Below the pieces are notes generated by a model, which was given only the letters and a program-made list of their open reading frames with translations, was not told the origin of the DNA and made no database searches. A program made the translations under genes and the position numbers. A stretch of DNA of 13,296 bases, taken from contig MU631520.1 of the NCBI GenBank assembly GCA_026770615.1, positions 1-13,296 on the forward strand, written 5' to 3'. The DNA is from Pavlovales sp. CCMP2436. Taxonomy: Eukaryota; Haptophyta; Pavlovophyceae; Pavlovales. This document shows positions 7,334 through 13,296 of this stretch, piece after piece; the first letter of the stretch is position 1; each line of letters starts with the position of its first letter.

Positions 7334-7575
7334 ACTGATAAACATTGATAAGGTGATTTTTAACCTTATTATGTACGGCACTATGTCGTCATATGCGGCA
7401 CGTGTCGAAGACACTAATAGAATACTGATAAATACTGTTATTTTTTGATAGATACTGATAGATACTGATAAACATTGATAAGATACATATAAACCTTTTG
7501 ATGTACGGCAGAGTGACGTATGGATCTATGTATAGGCCGCATCGTGTCGAAGACACTAAGAGAATAATGATAAAC
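7334..7575. repeat. Two-copy ~130-142-bp imperfect tandem repeat
   Basis: ACTGATAAACATTGATAAG at 7334 recurs at 7464. ATGTACGGCA recurs at 7371 and 7501. GTGTCGAAGACACTAA recurs at 7402 and 7544. Inside each unit GTGTC-GAA-GACAC can form a small hairpin. GATACTGATA subrepeats lie between the units. No coding is seen here or in 7576-7795. Confidence 0.75.
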
Positions 7576-7796
7576 GCTCTTAAATTCTGATAAGCACTTA
7601 TATATATATAGCGGCTCAGCATGGTTCAACAGGTATTGTTCACTCACTGACTTGGTCGACGTCAGACGTTAGTCCTGGCAGCAGGGATGGAAACACTTAT
7701 ATACTCACGACAGTATGGTATGGCTTCGGCAATGGCGGCAGATGCGACGGATGTCGCTTGCCGGGTGCTTAGGTAATAAATAAGAATTTATGTGGC

Positions 7797-7945
7797 GAAA
7801 GAGAGAAGGAGAGAAGTAAATTTAAAAAGTTTTCTATAATGCTTCGGCGCATCGGCGTTCGGCGTTTTTTGGCTTCCCCGAACGCCGAACCTCCTCACGA
7901 GAACTTTTCTATCTCTTTCTCTCTTTCTCTCCTTCTCCACGTACA
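7797..7945. repeat. Foldback (MITE-like) inverted repeat
   Basis: A perfect 10-bp stem (7857-7866 with 7881-7890, GTTCGGCGTT) sits at the centre of a longer imperfect inverted repeat. The left arm GAGAGAAGGAGAGAAG (7801-7816) pairs with the TTCTCTCCTTCTC-rich right arm (about 7924-7937). AAAAGTTTTCT pairs with AGAACTTTT. No coding capacity. It could be a small non-autonomous element or a strong transcript hairpin. Confidence 0.6.
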
Positions 7946-8011
7946 TTTTTTTTTTTTGATATATATATATAGTAAGTATAATAATAACACACGCACACAC
8001 CCATTTCATTG

Positions 8012-8030
8012 GTAGGACAAGATTCGGCTA
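8012..8030 (+). promoter_or_regulatory. Shared 19-bp upstream motif, copy 1
   Basis: GTAGGACAAG-A-TTCGGCTA recurs with one change at 9066-9084 upstream of the next gene on the same strand. Ignoring the 500-bp insert, this copy lies about 110-135 bp before the start of the 8666 ORF. Candidate promoter element of the AT-rich region; function is inferred. Confidence 0.45.
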
Positions 8031-8033
8031 AAT

Positions 8034-8128
8034 ATTAAATATTACGTCTTTTTACAAACATTTATTTAAATATTACATCTTTTTACAAACATTTATTTAA
8101 ATATTACGTCTTTTTACAAACATTTATT
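8034..8128. repeat. 31-bp tandem repeat, three copies
   Basis: Units starting ATTAC(G/A)TCTTTTTACAAACA at 8041, 8072 and 8103 have a 31-bp period, with a single G/A difference in the middle copy. They lie between the shared upstream motif and the duplicated start region at 8131. Confidence 0.88.
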
Positions 8129-8130
8129 TG

Positions 8131-8149
8131 ATCTATATAATGACTGATA
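8131..8149. repeat. Left copy of putative target-site duplication
   Basis: ATCTATATAATGACTGATA recurs at 8650-8675, where it carries 7 extra bases in its ATAAT simple repeat. The copies bracket a GC-rich 500-bp segment. The left copy includes ATG ACT GAT A, a duplicate of the start of the 8666 ORF. Confidence 0.7.
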
Positions 8150-8649
8150 GGGATTCAAGCTGGCGTCTGACTGTTTTGAATGTTTTGCTGGTCTGAGCGC
8201 TGCGTCGCCCATTGCCTGCTGCGTGCCTTAGTCGGCTGCGCTGGCTTGGGCGCCACCGCGCGTGCCTATGGATCTCCGGTAGTGTGCCCGGGCAAGGGCG
8301 TTTAGGGAGATGATCTGCTGGTTGCTGTTTGTCGTGTTCCCAAGCTGGGCAGCGATCGGGGCCAGCGCGCTCAAGCGCGCGAGCAGCAGCTGCGCATGGC
8401 CGCGTGCCGCGATCGTACCGATCGTGTCGATGAGTTGCTTCTTGATGCGCGCGGCCGCCTCCATCGGACTCACGCCCATCAGCGCGTACATCTTGCGGCC
8501 TCCCTGCGCCGCGATTTCTTTGACGAGCGAGTGCGTATCGGCGCTGACCTCACCGAAAGCGCCGATGACGATCCCGCGGATCGGCTTGACGGTGTTGAGC
8601 TTGGCCTCGATCGGGCCGATGCTGGCGTTCGGGCCGTTTAGGTGGGGGC
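8150..8649 (-). mobile_element. 500-bp insert, probably a 5'-truncated retroelement end
   Basis: GC-rich segment in AT-rich DNA, bounded by the duplicated 19-bp sequence. Its coding content runs on the minus strand and ends about 80 bp before the low-coordinate edge. A truncated 5' end, a retained 3' end and a long target-site duplication are the usual marks of target-primed reverse transcription (non-LTR retrotransposons). No poly-A or simple-repeat tail is seen at the 3' end, which some lineages lack. A closely related 175-bp fragment lies at 7059-7233. Confidence 0.55.
8228..8649 (-). pseudogene. C-terminal fragment of a retroelement-like protein
   Basis: A minus-strand open frame ending in a stop at 8228-8230. 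It enters from the insert edge without a start of its own. The core reads PIRGIVIGAFGEVSADTHSL, then a helix-rich stretch ending GTIAARGHAQLLLARLSAL. From memory, a G-x-F-G-E/D segment followed by an R-x-x-A/S-x-x-x-x-R-A helix resembles the region after the reverse transcriptase in some protist retrotransposon polyproteins. This is suggestive only; no RT motif is present. The frame could be extended by chance to 8710 over the next gene's start. A cellular gene fragment is the alternative. Confidence 0.5.
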
Positions 8650-8665
8650 ATCTATATAATATAAT

Positions 8666-9007
8666 ATGACTGATATCGAGAAGCTTGTGAATACTTTGGT
8701 AAGAAATCATGAAAGGGTAAAAAATATTGCTTTTAATATTTCGAATGGTGATATGCCTGATAAGTTTTATTTAAAAATGGTGCCTGATAAATTTGCTTTA
8801 AAAATAAGGGACGTTGAAGATATTAAAAATGGTATCATACCGTCGATGTATGTTATACAACCACAAGGTCATCGAAAATTATCTATTCTTGACAAAAAAG
8901 ATATTAATATTGTAAATGGTTGGTTCAACGATACAAAAGATGTAGCCAAAACTGGATCCGGTGAAGATAGATGGATAAAAGTAACTGTTGAGTTTCTCGA
9001 TTGTTAA
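8666..9007 (+). CDS. Hypothetical protein, 113 aa, AT-rich element
   Basis: An intact ATG-to-TAA frame with A/T-ending codons, clearly unlike the GC-rich host exons. The protein starts MTDIEKLVNTLVRNHER, is charged, has no membrane segment, and contains two similar short stretches, DKFYLKMVP and DKFALKIRD (about residues 32-48), which suggest a small internal repeat or paired strands. I do not recognise a family. The start is supported by the A/T-rich TATATAATATAAT run just before it. The 500-bp insert separates it from the sequence that seems to have been its upstream region, so its expression may be altered. Confidence 0.65.
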   Translation: MTDIEKLVNTLVRNHERVKNIAFNISNGDMPDKFYLKMVPDKFALKIRDVEDIKNGIIPSMYVIQPQGHRKLSILDKKDINIVNGWFNDTKDVAKTGSGEDRWIKVTVEFLDC

Positions 9008-9065
9008 AAAATCTTAATTTAAAAATCGAAAAATTTTATTCAACAAAATTAGAAAATAGACGAGT

Positions 9066-9084
9066 GTAGGACAAGTTTCGGCTA
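9066..9084 (+). promoter_or_regulatory. Shared 19-bp upstream motif, copy 2
   Basis: GTAGGACAAG-T-TTCGGCTA matches copy 1 at 18 of 19 bases. It lies 69 bp before the ATG at 9154, and a TATATATATAA run lies between. The same order (motif, A/T-rich tract, ATG) precedes the 8666 ORF once the insert is ignored. Confidence 0.5.
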
Positions 9085-9153
9085 TTTTTTTACGTAACGA
9101 TATGATTGCGTATTTATATAAAAAAATAAATTATAATATATATATAACTAGCA

Positions 9154-9585
9154 ATGGATATTAGCCACAAAAAACGAAAATTAGAATCTGATGAACGAAA
9201 GTTATACTTTGAAACTGAAGGTGTTAAGGTCAAATACGAATATGTTATGTCTGGTTTTGCTTTTTTCCATGAACGATGTTTAACCGATTAAATAACTCTT
9301 GATAATGAAGTTCTTAAATTATATCGTACAATTTTTTTTGAAATTACAAAAACTATCATTAAATTAAAGCAGATTATTGATGATGACAATAAGACGATAA
9401 CAAACCTAAAAATTACGCTTGCTGAATACGAAGTTTCAGAAACTAAGAAAAAATTCGAAAATTATCTTAAAATTGTAATGTCTGATACACTCAACCATAT
9501 TGAAAATATGTATATATCGACTGATGATATTGTAGAGTATCAAAATGTTAGGGATAGCAATATGATTGCGCAACAAACATTTTAA
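9154..9585 (+). pseudogene. 143-codon hypothetical frame with one internal stop
   Basis: From ATG 9154 the frame runs to TAA 9583-9585 with a single interruption, TAA at codon 46 (9289-9291). The first part carries KKRKLE (a basic, nuclear-signal-like cluster) and an aromatic stretch. The second part is Lys/Glu/Ile-rich and looks alpha-helical or coiled-coil (KLKQIIDDDNKTITNLK). No family is recognised. One C-to-T change in a CAA codon would explain the stop. A sequencing error or readthrough is possible, but the neighbouring broken gene favours decay. The end overlaps the minus-strand gene at 9582. Confidence 0.6.
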
Positions 9586-9737
9586 CGCAACGATTGGATA
9601 TAATCGCGAACCTTTTTCATCTCTTCATACTGACGTGTGAGTAATTCCAATTGATAAGTGATTTCACGAATTCGTGTACTCCGATAGTCATAATAGCTAC
9701 TATCGTAAATACCGATAAGACTATATCCATCTGACAT
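9582..9737 (-). CDS. Small hypothetical protein, 51 aa
   Basis: A complete minus-strand ATG-to-TAA frame. The product starts MSDGYSLIGIYDSSYYDYRS and continues into a charged, probably helical segment (YQLELLTRQYEEMKKVRDYI). The Tyr/Ser-rich start and coiled-coil-like end look protein-like, and codon use fits the AT-rich neighbours. Its stop overlaps the stop of the plus-strand frame in one TTAA, a tail-to-tail arrangement typical of compact viral genomes. Function unknown. Confidence 0.5.
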   Translation of the reverse strand: MSDGYSLIGIYDSSYYDYRSTRIREITYQLELLTRQYEEMKKVRDYIQSLR

Positions 9738-9805
9738 ATACTTTACATGAGATAAAAATCTTCATATGTATGTAGGGATGATCGAACGCGGTAAATGTTC
9801 TTTGG

Positions 9806-10090
9806 ATGTTCCTCGTCCCAACTATTTTACATATGTTAAGATGTTTTTATACTAATATTGGCGATGATGTTGATACTTCGAATGCGGTTATTATACAAAA
9901 ATCAGAAGAGTTAGCGTGTATTATCATACAACGTGCTTATCGTAAATTTTTTTTAAATAAATTTAGCATGTCTTCGCGTTCTAAATCCTCAGTTGACGAC
10001 ACTACAGTCATAATCAGAACTTTGTCGAGGTACCTTATCCACTTCTTATTAACTGCGTTACTAATAGAATTATTGATAACGCCTAAATGA
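9806..10090 (+). CDS. IQ-motif hypothetical protein, 94 aa, possibly frame-shifted at its start
   Basis: An ATG-to-TGA frame. Residues about 37-52 read CIIIQRAYRKFFLNKF, a good match to the IQ consensus (IQxxxRxxxx[R/K]), a calmodulin-type binding helix. The last 30 residues include a hydrophobic stretch (YLIHFLLTALLIELLI) that could be a C-terminal membrane anchor. A second frame from ATG 9778 runs 25 codons through a protein-like segment and stops at 9853, one base out of register with this frame. The true gene may therefore start at 9778 and be broken near the T run at 9842-9846. Overall identity unknown. Confidence 0.5.
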   Translation: MFLVPTILHMLRCFYTNIGDDVDTSNAVIIQKSEELACIIIQRAYRKFFLNKFSMSSRSKSSVDDTTVIIRTLSRYLIHFLLTALLIELLITPK

Positions 10091-10092
10091 AG

Positions 10093-10132
10093 CTTTGGCG
10101 TACTAGTAACTAATGGCATGCTACCGCCAAAG
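10093..10132. terminator. Hairpin between convergent gene ends
   Basis: CTTTGGCG (10093-10100) pairs with CGCCAAAG (10125-10132) around a 24-nt loop containing the palindrome TACTAGTA. It starts 2 bp after the stop of the IQ-motif ORF and lies just past the end of the convergent minus-strand gene, so it could serve transcript ends from both sides. Confidence 0.5.
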
Positions 10133-10226
10133 TTCAACGGGTTTACCGTAGTTCAACGGGTTTACCGTAGTTCAACGGGTTTACCGTAGTTCAACGGGTT
10201 TATCGTAGTTCAACGGGTTTACCGTA
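10132..10226. repeat. 19-bp tandem repeat, five copies
   Basis: GTTCAACGGGTTTACCGTA is repeated at 10132, 10151, 10170, 10189 and 10208 with one base change in the fourth copy. The C-terminal codons of the minus-strand LamG-like gene enter the array and meet TAA at 10181-10183. Because 19 is not a multiple of 3, the array changes frame each unit and cannot extend a protein. Confidence 0.93.
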
Positions 10227-10627
10227 GTTCGTGCCGTACGATTATCACTTAAATATATTTTAAAATCGGCTATGCTATGCGCTTCTGAGTAGCCTGTAAA
10301 ATGCAACAAATTATCTTCTATACCACCAGAATAAGACGTATCAAATCCTGTTGATAGATTAGTTAAAGTTGTCGTGGCTTTCGTACCATTAAAATACAGA
10401 TCTATAAAAATTTGATTGTCTGTACCTACTAATCGATTTTATTTTATTAAAAGTTGATTGTCTGTACCTACTAATCGAGTAATAACGATCTCGATCTGAG
10501 TCCACGATGTGGTTGATAGTAAACCATCGTTGCTGGTATATGATGCGGAAGTATTAAATTGCGTATAATTACCATTGGCGTCTATGATCATGTACGAAAG
10601 CTTTTGATTGTTGACTCTTAACATCAT
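10181..10627 (-). pseudogene. C-terminal LamG-like segment of the broken gene
   Basis: It reads MMLRVNNQKLSYMIIDANG, then SWTQIEIVITRLVGTDNQ. A 42-bp duplication carrying a TAA follows. The fold then resumes with a FIDLYFNGTKA turn, LLHFTGYSE and ADFKIYLSDN, ending in the 19-bp repeat array. Sequence upstream of 10627 (SSGAGNSQK) belongs in another frame, so a frameshift separates the two. Confidence 0.65.
10412..10478. repeat. 42-bp duplication with identical 25-bp copies
   Basis: TTGATTGTCTGTACCTACTA and five more bases occur at 10412-10436 and 10454-10478. The 42-bp offset keeps the LamG reading frame, but the spacer adds an in-frame TAA at 10439-10441. Confidence 0.92.
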
Positions 10628-10746
10628 GCCTTTTGAGAGTTGCCTGCTCCGCTGCTCATAGTGTTAACGCCCAAATCTGTAATTTTTGGCCTTTCCCCTG
10701 TCGTAAATATTGGCGTATCTTTCGCTGGTGTATCGTTAAGCTTAAT

Positions 10747-10782
10747 TTTAAACAACAATCGCATTTTAAACAACAATCGCAT
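10747..10782. repeat. 18-bp tandem duplication in the broken gene
   Basis: TTTTAAACAACAATCGCA occurs twice head to tail (10747-10764, 10765-10782), adding six codons in frame to the minus-strand sequence (MRLLFK twice). Confidence 0.92.
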
Positions 10783-11545
10783 ACCCGTCGCGTTTGCTAA
10801 TTTAGAAGCTATCGATATGAATGTATCGTAATATTAGCATAAACGGTATACGGATTTAACACTTTGATGTAACCGTAACCTACCCCCAGACTAGAATCTG
10901 AATATAATGTTTCCGTCGTTCCTGTACCACTTCTTATAAGTGTTATATTCCTACCTGAAATATCATTCAGATTAGTATTAAATCAATATTCGACAAATGA
11001 TGTTATAACATCGACTCTTTCACTCGAAAGTTCATTTTCGCCTAGCTACGCCCTCGGTATTCCTGAAGAATAAAAGCAGATACAAATCGGTAAAGCTGTG
11101 TAGCTGTTATATCTGAAATTTATCGTATTTGTTAATCCGCTGCTAGTTTGGCGCGTAATAGTCATAGATCAGTTTATTGTCTCGTTAACGAATGTCGGCG
11201 GAAGTTGACTGTAATATATTGTATTCATTTCAACTATAAAAATCGGAAGTGTGATACCTATATCTTTGGCACCATCGGGATAGATTTTGACATCTGCCCC
11301 ACCTGTCGATTTCGTCCAACCGATTTTTGTGCCATTATCGGATGCTACAATCGGGGGATTACTTAATTATTGTTTTTTAGTAGAATCGTTAATGACTTTC
11401 GCTAAAGCTCCTAATGATGCTAAGCCTTTTGCGATAAATTTGAAAAAATTCGATACGCCACAGATATTCATCTTCAAACCGTCTAAACTAAACTGTGATG
11501 TGATAAGAATATCAAATATAATCGTAAACGCACTTTGTCCAATTG

Positions 11546-12352
11546 TTAACGTATATTTGGAAAATTCAATGCCGCTCTTATCGAACCATCTAAACTGAAC
11601 TGTGATGTTAACGTAGTATTTGGATCTCCCCAACTAAATAGATGACCGAAGGCTACACTATCTGAACATGTTAAATACACACCCATAGAATAAGCATTTG
11701 AAGGGACGATAACATCACAAGTAGCACCATCTTCCCGCGAATTGGCACCAGCAGCATTTTCATTATAAGGGAAAGCAAAATACGACGACCCTGTGCGTGG
11801 AACCAAATCGTTAGCTCCAACAACAAGATTATCCAAACCGACGCCGCTCTTAAAGAGTATAGTAATCGGTTTAGTAGGTCTATTATACGGCTCTAAGGTC
11901 TTATGTTCTTTATCGTAATTTAAATACTCTATTGATAGACGATTCGAAGAAATCGCTTTACGCCACATTTTGACGTTTGTGAAACTTTCGCCCGATGTAT
12001 ATTCTTTTTGATTCAGTTTTGTATTGAATTTACCGATAATATTGATAGGTTTTCTTAATTGAACGCTAGCTGAATTGCCATTTATATATTCAGTTAACAG
12101 TCTCGTTTTTGATATAGTAAAATCGAATCTAGTCACACCCGATAAAACATAATCAACATTATCAATAGTTAGATAATCTGAACCGGTGCTTGTATTCACT
12201 GTGTTCACTGTATTCACTGTGTTCATTGTATTATTGTCACAATTGACTGATGATGCACCTGGAATATTTTGAAAATCAAACGAAAGGCCCCTGATAAATT
12301 CGAACTCTGAAGGCATCGGTGAATCGAGTCCGTAGCAAATCCTATCGATCAA
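11546..12352 (-). pseudogene. Central segment of the broken gene, 268 codons open
   Basis: The frame enters by a shift near 12352 (upstream sequence ends in frame with TGA) and ends at 11546. It includes a short NTV repeat, FDFTISKTRLL and the strand pattern FTNVKMWRKAISSNRLSIEYL, again LamG-like, then a beta-rich second half ending FGHLFSWGDPNTT. Downstream the protein-like sequence appears to switch into the frame that covers 11367-11633. No catalytic motif is seen. Confidence 0.55.
12192..12227. repeat. 9-bp tandem repeat encoding an NTV run
   Basis: Four units of GTRTTCAYT. On the minus strand they encode alternating NTV triplets in the central segment of the broken gene, a low-complexity linker between domains. 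Confidence 0.85.
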
Positions 12353-12492
12353 ATTAAATCGTATGAATATGGTACTACAGAATCGTCACTATATATATAA
12401 GAAAATGAATAATCTTTTACATCAAAACGATTCAGATCTCTTAACGCAAATTGTACGTTGGGATTGTCATTTACTGTAGAATTTAAAATTTA

Positions 12493-13161
12493 ATTGATTG
12501 TAAATAAGTGGAATCGGGATATATTACGGCTGGTTGTTGGTGATGGTAAATTTCCCACGACATCATAAAACGCCAATAAGGACCCTTTGAACCATGCCGT
12601 CGGCGGTATCGATATTGCTCTTAAATCTAATGCGCTACTCAATAATACATTTTGTTTACGAATCAATGCCGCTCTTATTAAAGCACTGTTGTTATTATTC
12701 AGAAAATTCAAATAAGCGTTATTTATCGTTTGAATTCGAAAATCAGCATGCGACTGCGTTTGCTTAACTATGGCTAACGTCATAGGTGGATCTACCTGAT
12801 CTAATCGTCGATTTTCGATATCGCTTGATGTGATTGAATCGGTTAACCATATTCGAATATCAGATATATATGGTGAAGTGGCATGTCCACCAAATAAACG
12901 AAATTTGTAATAATCAGATGACCCCCATCCCCACCTATATCGTGGTGTGATCCTTGTGCCAATACTAACCACATCAAACGGAAGACCATCAACCCATACT
13001 TTTATTGTTATTGTTGATGAAAAATACCCCGGTATTTGTACTGTAATATTGCTCCAATTAGTATCACTTAAAAACGCATTCGATGGTGTAAAAACATAAT
13101 TGTAGGTACCGGCTGGGTCACAAAATATAAATTGAAAACTATTGTTATTAAGAATTCGCAA
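12493..13161 (-). pseudogene. N-terminal LamG-like segment of the broken gene
   Basis: The longest unbroken stretch of the N-terminal part, 222 codons up to TAA at 12490. Visible features are LRILNNNSFQF, WSNITVQIPGYF, a TIKVWVDGLPFD turn, YKFRLFGGH and YISDIRIWLTDSI. In order, these are the core strands of a LamG/pentraxin-like fold. A helical, Asn-rich region follows. There is no ATG at the upstream edge; the frame continues toward 13199. After the TAA the same frame stays open to about 12350, so the stop looks like a mutation within the gene. Confidence 0.65.
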
Positions 13162-13296
13162 ATTAAACCCTGACGCTGTAGTATTAGTACTTCCTTGGTT
13201 GAATACTACAGCCGGTACCTACAATAACAATGCAGTATTAGTACTTCCTTGGTTTAATACTACAGCCGGTACCTACAATGTAGTATTAGAACTTCC
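13099..13296. repeat. Mixed tandem and inverted repeat at the right edge
   Basis: ATTGTAGGTACCGGCTG at 13099-13115 occurs in inverted orientation at 13209-13225 and 13263-13279. The latter two belong to a tandem repeat that begins at 13178, 13232 and 13280 (periods 54 and 48) and shares TAGTATTAGTACTTCCTTGG. The plus strand of the array is open in one frame, reading TTAGTYN units. The array is cut by the window end. Confidence 0.85.

Larger units (their letters stand above)
10181..13199 (-). pseudogene. Broken multi-domain LamG/concanavalin-like protein gene
   Basis: About 1000 codons on the minus strand with continuous protein-like sequence but many breaks. In-frame stops are at 12490-12492 (TAA), 11367-11369 (TAA), 11169-11171 (TGA), 11046-11048 (TAG), 10983-10985 (TGA) and 10439-10441 (TAA). 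Frame changes lie near 12352, 11600-11625, 10830 and 10627. The N-terminal part (about 12840-13160) and C-terminal part (about 10230-10630) both show the LamG/ConA jelly-roll pattern: an NW/SW-x-x-I-x-V strand, a D/N-G turn, and an SDIRIWLTD or ADFKIYLSD last strand. Such domains bind glycans or form fibre and surface proteins, in viruses and in cells. Viral surface role is inference. The upstream end is disturbed by repeats at 13178-13296. Confidence 0.7.

Noticed and set aside
7389..7647. Tyr/Ile-rich minus-strand frames near 7389-7647
   Set aside because: They arise from TATC/GATA-type imperfect repeats with no protein-like composition.
8034..8128. CRISPR-like array (31-bp repeats)
   Set aside because: The copies are directly adjacent with no spacers, in eukaryote-type DNA, and no Cas genes are seen.
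8650..8710. Extension of the minus-strand retroelement frame to 8710 as a real N-terminus
   Set aside because: It runs outside the insert into the start of the AT-rich plus-strand gene; the frame is open there by chance.
10132..10226. CRISPR or protein repeat domain
   Set aside because: The 19-bp units are contiguous without spacers and shift frame every copy, so they are a simple tandem repeat.
10181..13199. A changed genetic code (stop codons read as amino acids) as the reason for in-frame stops
   Set aside because: TAA, TAG and TGA all occur internally, there are also frameshifts and duplications, and nearby intact ORFs end normally. Decay explains more.

Overview
The window joins two very different kinds of DNA. 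Left half, roughly 1-6500: the 3' part of a nuclear, intron-rich protist gene. Thirteen GC-rich exons, all with GT-AG introns, splice in one consistent reading frame into 564 residues of a Patched-domain (PTCHD/PTR-type, RND superfamily) membrane protein. The N-terminus lies left of the window. The introns are AT-rich or packed with microsatellites. Strong G/C-ending codon use, short exons and simple-sequence introns suggest a unicellular alga or similar protist (a haptophyte-like host is possible), but the taxon cannot be fixed from this sequence. Introns 2, 3, 7, 9, 10 and 11 carry degenerate copies of the exon next to them, several still in the correct splice phase. The gene has therefore been shaped by repeated tandem duplication at exon-intron borders.

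Middle, about 6290-8650: a non-coding or mosaic stretch with a 3' flank, a two-copy ~130-bp repeat, a foldback element and two nearly identical GC-rich minus-strand fragments (7059-7233 and 8409-8583). The right-hand fragment sits in an exactly 500-bp insert (8150-8649) bounded by what looks like a 19-bp target-site duplication that includes the start codon of the next gene. This is best read as a 5'-truncated retroelement inserted between a gene and its upstream region.

Right part, about 8650-13296: compact AT-rich DNA with short intergenic gaps and different codon use, like an integrated DNA virus or virus-like element of a protist. It holds an intact 113-residue unknown ORF, a 143-codon frame with one nonsense codon, a 51-residue minus-strand ORF that shares its stop with that frame, an IQ-motif ORF, a hairpin between convergent ends, and a ~3-kb minus-strand gene with LamG/concanavalin-like domains. 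That last gene is broken by nonsense codons, frameshifts and small tandem duplications. No capsid, packaging ATPase, polymerase or integrase gene is visible, so a viral origin is inference from composition and layout. The region reads as a decaying insertion next to a host gene. Only the Patched gene can be given a family-level function with confidence.
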